A stretch of DNA of 64,000 bases from JBLMZI01 sp050258755 (GCA_050258755.1 JBLMZI010000002.1:1-64000); one strand, 5' to 3'; positions 50,812 to 60,338 are shown, counted from the stretch's first letter. A program made the numbers and translations. Notes: generated from the letters alone by a model not told the origin.

Positions 50812-53514
50812 ATGGAAAATCTTGTCGAAATCATTGGCATTTACGAAGAAAACTGCACAAACTGCCACCAATGCATCGCGGTCTGCCCGGTCAAGGTCTG
50901 CAGTGACGGAAGCGGCAATGTTGTTAAATTCGATAACGAGCTTTGTATCGGCTGCGGGCGCTGTATTGAGGCCTGCATTAAAAGCCATGGCGGCCAGGCC
51001 GAGAAAAGCGCGCGGTTTGCCTACGACGATGCCCCGCGGTTTGCCGCCGACCTGCTTAACATTGATATCGTTGCTTTGATCGCGCCCTCGGCCTATGGTA
51101 ATTTCCAGCTGCCGCGCCTGATCACTGCGCTAAAAAACCTTGGCGTTTCGCATGTCTACGATGTATCCCTGGGCGCGGAAATCACGATTGCCGCTTACCA
51201 TGAAGCGATTGAGAAGGGACTGGCCAAAACCCCGCTGATCGCGCAGCCCTGCCCGGCTGTGGTCAAATATATCGAGCTGTACCGCCCCGGTCTGATCGAG
51301 CACCTGGCTCCAATTGGCAGCCCGGTGCACAATCTGGCGGTCTATGTGCAGTCCCTCCATCCGAAAGCGGCCCTGGCCTTTATTTCCCCCTGCCTGGCCA
51401 AACGCCGGGAATTCAAGGACAGCGGAATCGTTCAGTATAATGTCACCTTCCAGTCCCTGCAGCAGGTGCTTCGGGACAAGAATATCGACCTGGAAACCCT
51501 GGAGGACAGCCCGTTTGACAATCCAGTGCCGGCCAGCATTGCGGTGAATTTTTCCTCGTCCGGCGGCCTGAAGGAATCCTACCTGCACCATTACCCGGAA
51601 ACCCCTTCGAGCCGGATTATGCGAGTCGACGGCCAGATGGTTTTTGAGCGCTATCTGGAGAGCCTTGAAAAGGCAATTCAGCATCAAAGCCCCAACCTGC
51701 CGCTGATCGTCGATGTGTTAAGCTGCGACAAAGGCTGCAATATGGGCGTCGGCTGTGTGAACAAAGCCATTCACGAAATCGAATACGCCGTCGCAGCCCG
51801 GGCTGAGGAAAGCATTCGGGATCCGTCGGACCAGCGGAAGCTGAAGGAATTCCTGGCCGAAGTCCTGAAAACACATGACTTCACCTACCAGAATTACCGC
51901 AATTTAAATGCCGGCCTCCGGCTGAAAATCCCGACCGAAGAGGAACTGCACGCAATCTACGTCGACATGCACAAATTGGACGAAAAAGATTTCCGAAACT
52001 GCGCCGCCTGCGGCTACAACTCCTGCTACCAGATGGCGGTAGCCGTGTTCAACGGGCTGAATAAGGCGCAGAACTGCCATCTCTATCAGGAAAAAGAGCT
52101 TCAGATCGAACAGCAGGCCTTGCGACAGCTGCATTACGAGCTCACGAACGTGTTTGACACCATGTCGGACGGCGTGATCGTACTCAACCAGGAAGGCCGG
52201 ATTTCGCACTTCAATCCGGCGGCGCAGAACATCATCGGCCATGCCGATGAAGCCTTGCTGGGAATCCATGTGGTCGACCTGTTCTGCGGCCAGGCCCCCA
52301 GGACCTTGAACCTTTTCCGAACCGGGGAATCGTTTTATGACAAGGAAATCATGATTGATGGCCGCTATGGCAAGATCCATGCCACCTGCTCCGGGAAACC
52401 CGTTTTCAACGAACAGGGCAAGGTCATCGGGGCGACGATTATACTGCGGCCCATGGCCCAGGTGCAGGAACTGGTCAATACCTTCAGCGGCCAGCAGGCC
52501 AGTTTTTCCTTTGACTCCATCATCGGCGAGGATAAACAGCTTCGCCGTTCTGTCCGATTGGCCATGATGGCTTCAGCGAACAATTCCACCGTGTTGCTTC
52601 AGTCCGAAAGCGGCACCGGCAAGGAAGTTTTCGCCCAGGCCATCCATAACAGCAGCAGTCGGAGCAGCGGCCCGTTCGTCGCGATCAACTGCGCCGCCCT
52701 GCCCCGCGAGTTGGTCGGCAGTGAACTGTTCGGTTATGCCGAGGGCGCGTTTACGGGTGCCAAACGCGGTGGGCGTCCCGGAAAATTTGAGCTCGCCAAT
52801 CACGGCACGCTGCTGCTGGATGAAATCGGAGACATGCCGCTGGAACAACAGGCGGTGCTGCTGCGCGCGATTCAAGAAAAAGTGACCGTCCGGGTCGGCG
52901 GGGACACGCCGATTCCGGTCGATGTTCGGCTAATTGCCGCCACAAACAAGGATTTGCTGGGGCTTGTGGACCAGGGACGTTTCCGGGCCGATCTATACTA
53001 TCGGTTAAACGTAGTGCGCATCGCCATTCCGCCTCTGCGCGAGCGGCGGCATGACATCAAGCTGCTGTTCAGCCATTTTCTTTCGCTCATGTCACCAAAA
53101 TTGGGGCGTTATATCACCGAAGTCGATCCGGCCGTCATCTCCTGCCTGGAGAAGTACAATTGGCCGGGAAACATTCGGGAACTGCAGAATGTGGTGGAAC
53201 GAATCCTTCTGGTTTCCGAAGATGGGCGGATTACACTCGACAATTTGCCCCGTGAAATCATTTTAGCTGCACTGGGGACAACCCGGAACCTGCCGGAATA
53301 CGGTCCGCATCCTGCGGCATCGGCGTCGGCTCCGGCGCCCGGTGCGCTGACCAACCGAAATACCCGAAAACTGCATGCGCTTGAGCAGGAGAAGGAGCGG
53401 ATCGTCGCAGCCCTGGACGCCAACGCCGGCAACGTCAGTAAAGCCGCCATGCTGCTGGGGATATCCAGAAATACCCTTTATCGAAAAATGAAGGACTTTG
53501 ACATCCAGAACTAA
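50812..53514 (+). CDS. [FeFe]-hydrogenase-like sensor fused to PAS and sigma-54 activator
   Basis: The 900-residue protein has five parts. Residues 10-60 hold two [4Fe-4S] ferredoxin motifs (C15-x2-C-x2-C-x3-C and C45-x2-C-x2-C-x3-C). Residues 80-320 resemble the large [FeFe]-hydrogenase domain: C147 (QPCPAV), C194 (SPCLAKRREF) and C305/C309 (CDKGCNMG) are at the H-cluster cysteine positions, while the proton-transfer Cys of the usual TSCCP motif is absent, as in sensory hydrogenases. Residues 397-422 form a CxxCx4Cx16C Fe-S motif. A PAS domain follows (445-555), then an AAA+ sigma-54 domain (SESGTGKE, GAFTGAKRGG) and a Fis HTH (NVSKAAMLLGISRNTLYRKMKDF). It probably senses H2, redox state or CO. 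It precedes the sigma-54 promoter at 53696. Confidence 0.9.
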   Translation: MENLVEIIGIYEENCTNCHQCIAVCPVKVCSDGSGNVVKFDNELCIGCGRCIEACIKSHGGQAEKSARFAYDDAPRFAADLLNIDIVALIAPSAYGNFQLPRLITALKNLGVSHVYDVSLGAEITIAAYHEAIEKGLAKTPLIAQPCPAVVKYIELYRPGLIEHLAPIGSPVHNLAVYVQSLHPKAALAFISPCLAKRREFKDSGIVQYNVTFQSLQQVLRDKNIDLETLEDSPFDNPVPASIAVNFSSSGGLKESYLHHYPETPSSRIMRVDGQMVFERYLESLEKAIQHQSPNLPLIVDVLSCDKGCNMGVGCVNKAIHEIEYAVAARAEESIRDPSDQRKLKEFLAEVLKTHDFTYQNYRNLNAGLRLKIPTEEELHAIYVDMHKLDEKDFRNCAACGYNSCYQMAVAVFNGLNKAQNCHLYQEKELQIEQQALRQLHYELTNVFDTMSDGVIVLNQEGRISHFNPAAQNIIGHADEALLGIHVVDLFCGQAPRTLNLFRTGESFYDKEIMIDGRYGKIHATCSGKPVFNEQGKVIGATIILRPMAQVQELVNTFSGQQASFSFDSIIGEDKQLRRSVRLAMMASANNSTVLLQSESGTGKEVFAQAIHNSSSRSSGPFVAINCAALPRELVGSELFGYAEGAFTGAKRGGRPGKFELANHGTLLLDEIGDMPLEQQAVLLRAIQEKVTVRVGGDTPIPVDVRLIAATNKDLLGLVDQGRFRADLYYRLNVVRIAIPPLRERRHDIKLLFSHFLSLMSPKLGRYITEVDPAVISCLEKYNWPGNIRELQNVVERILLVSEDGRITLDNLPREIILAALGTTRNLPEYGPHPAASASAPAPGALTNRNTRKLHALEQEKERIVAALDANAGNVSKAAMLLGISRNTLYRKMKDFDIQN

Positions 53515-53526
53515 GTAGCAATCATC

Positions 53527-53594
53527 TGTCACATAAGTGTAATGGATGTCACTTCCAGTTACACTCACGTGACAGGTACATGACAAATGTGACA
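53527..53594. promoter_or_regulatory. Large palindromic enhancer region (TGTCAC/GTGACA boxes)
   Basis: TGTCAC at 53527 and 53547 and GTGACA at 53569 and 53589 form a symmetric set around 53560.5, with 20-bp spacing in each pair; GTGTAA (53537) and TTACAC (53559) add a further inverted pair. The region lies 100-170 bp upstream of the sigma-54 promoter, at a suitable distance for the activator encoded just before it. Confidence 0.6.
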
Positions 53595-53623
53595 GGTTTC
53601 GATCTTTCTGGGCATTTACAAAA

Positions 53624-53660
53624 CCGAAAAGACCGCATTGTTTTAATGCGGTCTTTTCGG
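53624..53660 (+). terminator. Intrinsic terminator of the regulator gene
   Basis: Perfect 16-bp stem CCGAAAAGACCGCATT/AATGCGGTCTTTTCGG with a five-base loop. It separates the enhancer-like boxes from the sigma-54 promoter, so the regulator and its probable target are separate transcripts. Confidence 0.8.
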
Positions 53661-53695
53661 CGTTCTTGGATCTATTTTGAGGACTACCTCAAAGT

Positions 53696-53711
53696 TGGCA
53701 CAAAACTTGCA
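53696..53711 (+). promoter_or_regulatory. Consensus sigma-54 promoter
   Basis: TGGCAC-AAAAC-TTGCA is an exact match to the -24/-12 consensus. Transcription should start near 53722, about 80 bp before the next ATG. Confidence 0.88.
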
Positions 53712-53801
53712 ATAAATAGAGTCATCAAGGATGAACCTGGTTGAGCGCTGACCAGGCTAACCGACCGAAAAGAAAGAATAACGTGAAAAGGGGAATGTTC
53801 C

Positions 53802-54479
53802 ATGAGCAACAAAATGACAGAAAGAGGCCTAACCCTGCAGAAGTCCCGCGTATTCCTTTCGGTGGACGCCGCCGCGATGAATTCGGGCCGGAAAACCAGT
53901 GTGGCGTTTCAGGAGCCCACAGCCCCCGAAACCAGAACGATCGTCGAACCCGTTGAAGTGATGAACTATCGCGTCCAGTTTTCCCAGGGCCTGGCCCGCC
54001 CAATTGTCTGCCCGCGCTGCGAAAACGACGTTTTCGCACTCGCAGCTCACCTCCAGTATTACATCGGCGCAAAATATCTCGAGCTGGCCGATTATCACAA
54101 GCGGTCGGCAAAAAGGGTCTACATGGCGATGGCCATCAGACAACTGGACCGGAAAGACCAGATCGCCGCACTGGCCAATGCGCGTTTGAACCGTCAGCTG
54201 CGGGTATTCTACAACAACGGCGGACCGGTGATCGACCTGCCGGTCGCCGAAGCAACCGCAGCACTGATTCAGCCCGCCTTCGAACAGATTATAGCGAGCT
54301 TCACCAGCCTTCTGGATGAAATCGCGAGCCCGGCCGGCAGCGAACTGAAAAAACCCTCCGACGTTGAAAAACGCGTCAACAGCTTGATGATCGATATGTT
54401 CACAGCCATCGGCGCTATGTACCGGGATGAGGAAGTCCACAACGCGTTCGCCGATCTGGTGAAAATGAGAAAAGCGTAA
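53802..54479 (+). CDS. Unknown protein behind the sigma-54 promoter
   Basis: I do not recognise this 225-residue soluble protein. Residues 1-55 look disordered. A single CPRC motif lies near residue 70 (PIVCPRCENDVFALAAHLQYYIGAKYLELADYHKRSAKRVYMAMAIRQLDRKDQ), and the rest is predicted helical (IQPAFEQIIASFTSLLDEIA, VEKRVNSLMIDMFTAIGAMYRDEEVHNAFADLVKMRKA). There is no signal peptide. GGGG lies eight bases before the ATG. It is monocistronic, between the consensus sigma-54 promoter and two terminators, so it is the likely output of the hydrogenase-like regulator upstream. The short Cys pair could bind a metal only with partners. Confidence 0.75.
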   Translation: MSNKMTERGLTLQKSRVFLSVDAAAMNSGRKTSVAFQEPTAPETRTIVEPVEVMNYRVQFSQGLARPIVCPRCENDVFALAAHLQYYIGAKYLELADYHKRSAKRVYMAMAIRQLDRKDQIAALANARLNRQLRVFYNNGGPVIDLPVAEATAALIQPAFEQIIASFTSLLDEIASPAGSELKKPSDVEKRVNSLMIDMFTAIGAMYRDEEVHNAFADLVKMRKA

Positions 54480-54510
54480 GCCTAATCCACTCCTCGTATA
54501 ATATTCCTAC

Positions 54511-54546
54511 AAAGAGCCCGGGCCTGCTGCTAGGCCCGGGCTCTTT
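54511..54546 (+). terminator. Hairpin/terminator
   Basis: AAAGAGCCCGGGCCT/AGGCCCGGGCTCTTT is a 15-bp perfect stem, 31 bp past the stop of the unknown gene. Confidence 0.8.
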
Positions 54547-54554
54547 GCATAAAC

Positions 54555-54587
54555 AAGGATCCCGGTTTCGGGATCCTTGCTTTTTTG
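54555..54587 (+). terminator. Second terminator
   Basis: AAGGATCCCG/CGGGATCCTT with GTTT loop, followed by GCTTTTTTG. Together with the preceding hairpin it makes a tandem terminator between convergent genes. Confidence 0.8.
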
Positions 54588-54609
54588 ACTCTTGCTTTGT
54601 TAAACGAGG

Positions 54610-57600
54610 TTAGAAGGTCAGAAACTTGGCCACAATCACACAGACTTCAGCCCGGGTCGCCCGCTTGTCGGCTTTGAACATTCCGCCTGGATAACCGGAT
54701 ACGAGGCCCTTGCTAACCGCCCAGGCAATGGCTGATTCGGCCCAACCTGGGACCCGATCTTTAAATCCAGCCTTGCTTCCGCTGTTGAGTTTGGTTTTCG
54801 AAGCTTGTGCAATCATATAAACAATGTCCGCACGGGTGATGCCCGCAGACGGCTTCAGCGTCTTACCCCACGCGGCCGGAATGATCCCGGCTTTGATCGC
54901 CGCCGCGTAATAGCCGCGCGCCCAGACCGGAACCGCTTTTTGATCCGCGAAGGGAATCCGCCCCTCCGCCGGCTTAATCCCGCTTGCGCTGCAGATAACC
55001 ACGATGAATTCGGTTCGGCTCATCGTCGTTTCAGGCTTAAACTGGCCATTTGGGAAACCTTTCATGATTTGGCGCCCGCTTAGCGTTTGAATCGCATCAG
55101 AAGCCCAGTGTCCCGCTGTATCGACAAACCCGGCCGCGGCCGTCGATACCGCCGCAGGCTTTGAGTCCGCCGGGGCCGCAGCCGCTGTGGTTGTCTGAAC
55201 CGGTTTAGGCTGCTTGGAGGCGAGCTCCGACATTACCATGTACCGTGAGAAGTGGTTTGTCTCGACGCTGATTTGATTGCCGGTAATGATTCCACCAAGT
55301 TTTATCCAGTCCTTGGCGGATTCGTCATAGTAATAAATGGCCGGGGTTTCGTTCGGCCCGGCAAAGCCTACCTTAAACCCGATCCGAATGGTCACCTTGT
55401 TCGTGAACTGGTAGTGACTCATGCCGCCGATCGTGAAATCAAAGGCGGCGCTCAATTGGCGGAATCCCCAGGGCGCTCCAGTCTGGTTTTCCGTGCGGTC
55501 AACTTTGACTTTTACTGGTTCTTTAAAAGTTTTCGACGGTATGACTACGGCCGCTTCCCGGTCAAGTGCGACCGTGCCGCCATCCACCGAAACATCCGCG
55601 AACCCGTCTTTTGTGTTTACCGGAATGCCTTCTGCAGTGGCGCCGCCGCCACCGCCACCACCGCCGCCACCGCCGCCGGTTGGCTCAGGTTTCACACTCT
55701 GAGTATAGGTGGCAAACAAGGTAAAATGTTTGGTCCAGATGACTAGATCGTTTCCGACGTCCATCTTGGCATCCCCTTCAAGCCCTAGATTGGCGTCGGC
55801 CCAGCTCTGGCTGTCCTGGGCGCAAACCGTCGTAATCGGTGTAAATGTACCGTTTCTGGAATAGCCGGCCAATTGCCCGTGCGAACCCGGGATAAGCAGC
55901 CGAACTGCTTTGGTGAACGTCAGCTTTGTATCCCCGAAACCAACTTCCACAACCGACTGAACCGCGTTGGTAAACCCGGCGGGCGGAGCAACCGTGACTG
56001 CCGTAGTCTGCATGATTGTCGGCAAGTTAATGGTTCCTAACCAATCCGCCGGCCCGGTTACCGTCGTTGCGTCCGGAATCGCCACTTTTACCGTGCCAAG
56101 GGCCGTTACTGCCGCGACTTCCACCGCCGGCAGCGTTGCCTTCGCGTTTGCGCCTACAGGCTGAGCGTCCACTTTCAATACGGCGTTGTTCACCTCTGAC
56201 GGAACCTCAATCGAGGTTGGCGTATCGGTAATAGTAACGGTTTTAGATCCCGCCGTTACGTCAACCGGATTGGCCACAACGATTTGCTTTTCCGCATATA
56301 TGGAGGAACCGTCTGCCGCTGTCGCGGAGACGATCACGGTTCCGACACCGGTGCCGGCCAAGAGGCCATCCGCGCTGATCGAGGCGGTTCCGCCTTTCGA
56401 GTAGACCTCCCAGGTCACATTTTGATTGTCTGCGGCTGCCGGGAAAACGTCCACGCTCATCATAAGCGTCCCGTCTTTCTCCACCGTGATTGCGTTCCCC
56501 GCACTCCGGACCGAAATACCGGTTACCTTCAGCGGCGTAATCTCTATGTTCTTCTGACCTTTTACCCCCGAACCATCGGCCGCGGTCGCCGTCACCGTGG
56601 CAGTCCCGACCGCTGTACCCGTTAACAGCCCGGTGGCGGCATGTATTGTCGCATACTGGCTTCCTGCCGTAATCGACCAGGTTACCGTTTTATTCGCGGC
56701 ATTGGCCGGCTCTACAGCCGCAGCCATCTGCAGCGTTTGGGTTTTCACGACACTGGATGCGTTATTGGCTGCGGTTACATTAATTTCCGTAACCGGTTCT
56801 GGGATTACCGTGATAAAGGTTTGTCCAAAGACGCCTGAACCGTCGGTCGAGGTTGCCCGTACGGTCACCGTACCGACCGATAACGCCGTCAAAATTCCGG
56901 TTACCGAGTCAATCTTTGCGAACCCGTAACCGGACGTTATTCGCCAGACCACTCTTGATTCGGCCCCCTGCGGTTGTACCGAAGCCGTCATCTGCAGCGT
57001 ACTTCCAGCCTTAAGCGCCGCTGCATTGTTTTCCCCGGTTACCGTTATTGAGGTTACTGCCTTCGGGACAACGGTGATATATTTGTACCCGGATGCAGCC
57101 CCCATATCAAGGGACATGGCCCGAACGCAAATCTCTCCCGGACTGATCGGCGTCACCAGGCCGTTGCAGTCAATCGATGCAAATTCGCTTCCTTCGCTGA
57201 TCGACCAGGAGACATTCTTATTATAAGTGTCCAAAGGCTGTACGATAGCCTGCATCTGCAGCGTCTTTCCACACTCTACACTGGTTGCGTTACTCACCGT
57301 GTTTACAGTGATGCTTTTCGCGATTCGAACCGCGGTTAACTGAACGTGAACGGTTCCAACAACATTGGAACCATCACACGAAGTCGCCTTGACGACAATC
57401 TCACCGGCCTCGCTTCCGCTCAGTATGCCGGTCGTCGTAATAACCGCATTTCCAGAAACAAGCGCCCAACTAACCGTTTTATTGGTGGCATTCGCGGGCT
57501 GCACGGTTGCCAGCATTTGAAGCGGCTGCCAGTAAGGCGAGACCAACACGTTTCCTTCCCCGCTGACAGTGATGCTGGAGACAGGCACGTTAATCTGGTT

Positions 57601-60303
57601 CCTTACTGATACCGTAAAGCTTTCAGCCGCATTGCCAGAAGTATCCTTAATCGACTGGTCCTTTGTATAGGTAACTGTTATCGTATCCGAATTGTGAACC
57701 GGTGCTTCAAGCACCAATTCCAGGATTTTGGCAGTCGACGCGTTCAACTGCGCTTTCGTCACGTTAACCGGCTGCCCATTCACTTGAACGTTAAACGCCG
57801 ACTCATGACCAGCTGTCAGAATGAGGTAGTTGGTAAAGGACAACTCGATCACGTTTCCAGGCGAGACCGTCAGCGCATCGGTTATTGCCGGCGTATTGGC
57901 AACCGTGATGGTTGAGGATGACGGGCCGGAAACAAGGGTTCCGCCATTATATACATAAAAACGATATGACCCTGGCTGGATTGGTGCTGTAATCGAAGTC
58001 GCCAACCCATTTGCGCACGTCATCGTCTGCCCTGCGATCATGGCGGGGTTAGGGTTTACCGCAGGCGAAACATAGGGTGCGATCCAAATCTGAAAGCCTG
58101 CATAGCCCGCCGACGGAATTGTGATATCGGCCCCGGGCAGCGCGTTGATGTTTTTGGGGAACAACTTTTTCTCAAGCAGATATTCATAGGCCAGATCTGC
58201 ATGCGGCCATCCTTTGCCATAGATGTACGTACCATTTCCCGGATACCAGGATTTCTTTTCGACCGCATTCCTGACCTCGCTGCTCGAAGCAGTCAAAGTG
58301 CCGCTCCAAACCAGAGCAGCTATCGCCGCGGCATGCGGAGCTGCGGCGCTGGTTCCCCAAAAAACCTCGGGAAACCCGCCGGCACCGGTAACGCTGACAC
58401 CGTCAGCTGTGCAAATATCAGGCTTCACTCGATGATTACCATCCACCAGTGTCACCGGACCCTGTGACGAGAATGGTTCAATCGCACTCAGGTTCAAGTC
58501 GGCATTCGGCTGCAATGAACCAACCGTCATTTCGCCGAGTGCGGCGTGATGACCGAAAATAGAATCATCGGCCGACGTGGGGCTGATTTGGTAAGCGTCG
58601 CCGAATAAGGAAACCTCGATATTCTTGATCTGGGCGCCGTCACACCCGGCAACCAGTACCCGATACCGCCGGTTTTCAATGCCAGCTGTGTTGGTAAAAG
58701 CCAGGCCTTCCAAGGGAGTTTGGGTTCCATCCTGAGTATCGTCGGACAGGGCGACAATCGAATGTGTGCTCATATCTTCAAGATAGAGATCATAATCATT
58801 GGCCGATGCCGACCAGGGATCGTTCCACTGCAGGGTAACAATGACGGAATCGCCCGGATCCAAAACGAACTGCGGCAGGGTGGAGTCGTAGCCGTCCGAG
58901 CCTTCATCATACATCTGCTGCCGGTGAGTTTGGGCATAGTTGCCGGCCGAACACGCAAATAGAATCCCGGCCGCCGCCTTTTCATCGACTTTTTGACTGA
59001 TGATTCCATCGTCGACTGCATAAGTTGGCTCACTTAAGTAGAGAACATCATCACAAATGATCCTGCAGCCCGCCGCCGCCAACTCGTCAATGGCTTCGGC
59101 AAAAGCAATCTCGTTGTTCCCGCAGTCGTGGAAATACAACTCGGCACCGGGTGCAACGTCGTGAATGATTTCCAGCATGGCGGCGCCTTCGGAACCGCCG
59201 ACAGCATTTGAAAGCACGTGATTATTGTATAACTGATGTGAGGTTGATAAATAAGCCGGAAGATCACCGCTGGTTACCGCTGAATCGATACCATTCACAC
59301 CATCGGAGATCACACCGATCTTAACGCCGGTCCCGGTCACATTAAACTGAGAGCGAACGATATCAGCCTTCAGAACATGATCCGCTTCGGTCATTACCGA
59401 TCCGGCGTTTACCCGAAACGGAAGTACGGTTCTAATAAACCGCACGTCTTCAAGCGCGGCAATCGTCTGCAGATTGTTGACAGTGACCCGGGCCGCGACA
59501 ATGCCATTTTTCGGGTCTTCGTTTTCAATCGTTTGAACATATGGCCGGATCGAATCAATCGAAGCCTGCGGGTTCAAATATATGTACACAAATTTCAGCT
59601 CCGCAGAGGGCGAGGCTGCCGATGTCTGCGCACTGGACAGCGACATCATCAATTTGGGCTGCGGCTGCTCCTGCGTACTGGCCTGATACAGATCACGGCT
59701 CAGTTTGCCCCGGATTCCGCCTTTTTTCCCGGCTGTTATTTCCTGCAGCGATGCGGGTTGAAGCGCCACAGGCTCCTCCGGCTGCGCTGCCTGAACCCCT
59801 TCAACCGGGGTCTGGGTTTCCGTTCCCGTTTCCACGGCCGGTTGAACCGCGTCGCCCGGCGCGGGCTGTGCCGCGGGTTGCTCCGGTTTCGGCTCATCTG
59901 CTGCAGGCTGTCCGGCGTTGATCAAAACCAGACCAGCCGCCGTCTCACCCGCCTCATTGGCAACATCCGCCGTTACCTGGCGGTTAAACGAAAGCGCGTT
60001 TTCGCCGGCAGCAATCGCAAGTGCGCTGCCGCTCTGATTCCACTGGTACAGCGGCTGAGCTCCGGCAGCCCCTGTAATGGCCTGCTCCACCACCAGCTTT
60101 GATGCGGCATTCAGCGGTTCGCTGAACGCCAGCTCCAAGCTCTGGCCCGGAGCCACCTCCAATTGCGAAACCCCGTCTCCCAACGCGGTTGCACTGGGCG
60201 CAGACGCCCAGACTGGTCCCGGCATCATTCCGAATAAGAATGCGGCCATCAGTAGGACGGCCAGACTTTTCGATGCCTTTCTGCGTGACAACAATGATCC
60301 CAT
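54610..60303 (-). CDS. Giant SLH-anchored subtilase with Glu-Asp-Ser active site and Ig-like repeats
   Basis: The 1897-residue exported protein has a signal peptide (SLAVLLMAAFLFGMMPGPVWA), an N-terminal Ig-like domain, a Pro/Gln/Glu-rich linker, a prodomain-like segment (236-296) and an S8-like peptidase domain (about 325-690). Asp334 sits in IGVISDGVNG and Ser652 in GTSAAAPHAAAI. At the usual His position is Glu372 in SEGAAMLEIIHDVAPGA, with Asp419-420 in ICDDV, recalling the Glu/Asp/Ser set of sedolisins and certain subtilase branches. C-terminal of it lie an SbsA-like Ig domain, five Big_2-type repeats, a poly-Gly hinge, a ZU5-like region and three SLH domains. ATG at 60303 abuts AAAGGG, so TTG at 60294 (nine-base gap) may be the true start. 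It lies 35 bp after the prodomain-like gene. Confidence 0.85.
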   Translation of the reverse strand: MGSLLSRRKASKSLAVLLMAAFLFGMMPGPVWASAPSATALGDGVSQLEVAPGQSLELAFSEPLNAASKLVVEQAITGAAGAQPLYQWNQSGSALAIAAGENALSFNRQVTADVANEAGETAAGLVLINAGQPAADEPKPEQPAAQPAPGDAVQPAVETGTETQTPVEGVQAAQPEEPVALQPASLQEITAGKKGGIRGKLSRDLYQASTQEQPQPKLMMSLSSAQTSAASPSAELKFVYIYLNPQASIDSIRPYVQTIENEDPKNGIVAARVTVNNLQTIAALEDVRFIRTVLPFRVNAGSVMTEADHVLKADIVRSQFNVTGTGVKIGVISDGVNGIDSAVTSGDLPAYLSTSHQLYNNHVLSNAVGGSEGAAMLEIIHDVAPGAELYFHDCGNNEIAFAEAIDELAAAGCRIICDDVLYLSEPTYAVDDGIISQKVDEKAAAGILFACSAGNYAQTHRQQMYDEGSDGYDSTLPQFVLDPGDSVIVTLQWNDPWSASANDYDLYLEDMSTHSIVALSDDTQDGTQTPLEGLAFTNTAGIENRRYRVLVAGCDGAQIKNIEVSLFGDAYQISPTSADDSIFGHHAALGEMTVGSLQPNADLNLSAIEPFSSQGPVTLVDGNHRVKPDICTADGVSVTGAGGFPEVFWGTSAAAPHAAAIAALVWSGTLTASSSEVRNAVEKKSWYPGNGTYIYGKGWPHADLAYEYLLEKKLFPKNINALPGADITIPSAGYAGFQIWIAPYVSPAVNPNPAMIAGQTMTCANGLATSITAPIQPGSYRFYVYNGGTLVSGPSSSTITVANTPAITDALTVSPGNVIELSFTNYLILTAGHESAFNVQVNGQPVNVTKAQLNASTAKILELVLEAPVHNSDTITVTYTKDQSIKDTSGNAAESFTVSVRNQINVPVSSITVSGEGNVLVSPYWQPLQMLATVQPANATNKTVSWALVSGNAVITTTGILSGSEAGEIVVKATSCDGSNVVGTVHVQLTAVRIAKSITVNTVSNATSVECGKTLQMQAIVQPLDTYNKNVSWSISEGSEFASIDCNGLVTPISPGEICVRAMSLDMGAASGYKYITVVPKAVTSITVTGENNAAALKAGSTLQMTASVQPQGAESRVVWRITSGYGFAKIDSVTGILTALSVGTVTVRATSTDGSGVFGQTFITVIPEPVTEINVTAANNASSVVKTQTLQMAAAVEPANAANKTVTWSITAGSQYATIHAATGLLTGTAVGTATVTATAADGSGVKGQKNIEITPLKVTGISVRSAGNAITVEKDGTLMMSVDVFPAAADNQNVTWEVYSKGGTASISADGLLAGTGVGTVIVSATAADGSSIYAEKQIVVANPVDVTAGSKTVTITDTPTSIEVPSEVNNAVLKVDAQPVGANAKATLPAVEVAAVTALGTVKVAIPDATTVTGPADWLGTINLPTIMQTTAVTVAPPAGFTNAVQSVVEVGFGDTKLTFTKAVRLLIPGSHGQLAGYSRNGTFTPITTVCAQDSQSWADANLGLEGDAKMDVGNDLVIWTKHFTLFATYTQSVKPEPTGGGGGGGGGGGGATAEGIPVNTKDGFADVSVDGGTVALDREAAVVIPSKTFKEPVKVKVDRTENQTGAPWGFRQLSAAFDFTIGGMSHYQFTNKVTIRIGFKVGFAGPNETPAIYYYDESAKDWIKLGGIITGNQISVETNHFSRYMVMSELASKQPKPVQTTTAAAAPADSKPAAVSTAAAGFVDTAGHWASDAIQTLSGRQIMKGFPNGQFKPETTMSRTEFIVVICSASGIKPAEGRIPFADQKAVPVWARGYYAAAIKAGIIPAAWGKTLKPSAGITRADIVYMIAQASKTKLNSGSKAGFKDRVPGWAESAIAWAVSKGLVSGYPGGMFKADKRATRAEVCVIVAKFLTF
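55640..55678. repeat. Simple GCC/ACC repeat encoding poly-Gly
   Basis: A run of CCGCCN triplets encodes about a dozen consecutive glycines in the subtilase, between the Ig-like repeats and the ZU5-like/SLH part. It is probably a flexible hinge and could vary in length between strains. Confidence 0.75.
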
Positions 60304-60338
60304 CCCTTTCTTACTCTATTTATATCTTTTCCGGAATC

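Noticed and set aside
54490..54502. TATAAT-containing stretch after the unknown sigma-54 gene
   Set aside because: It lies between a stop codon and a tandem terminator with no gene downstream on that strand, so a promoter there is unlikely.
59377..60102. A 241-codon plus-strand frame opposite the subtilase
   Set aside because: It is Arg-rich low-complexity sequence antisense to the linker and prodomain of a clear gene.
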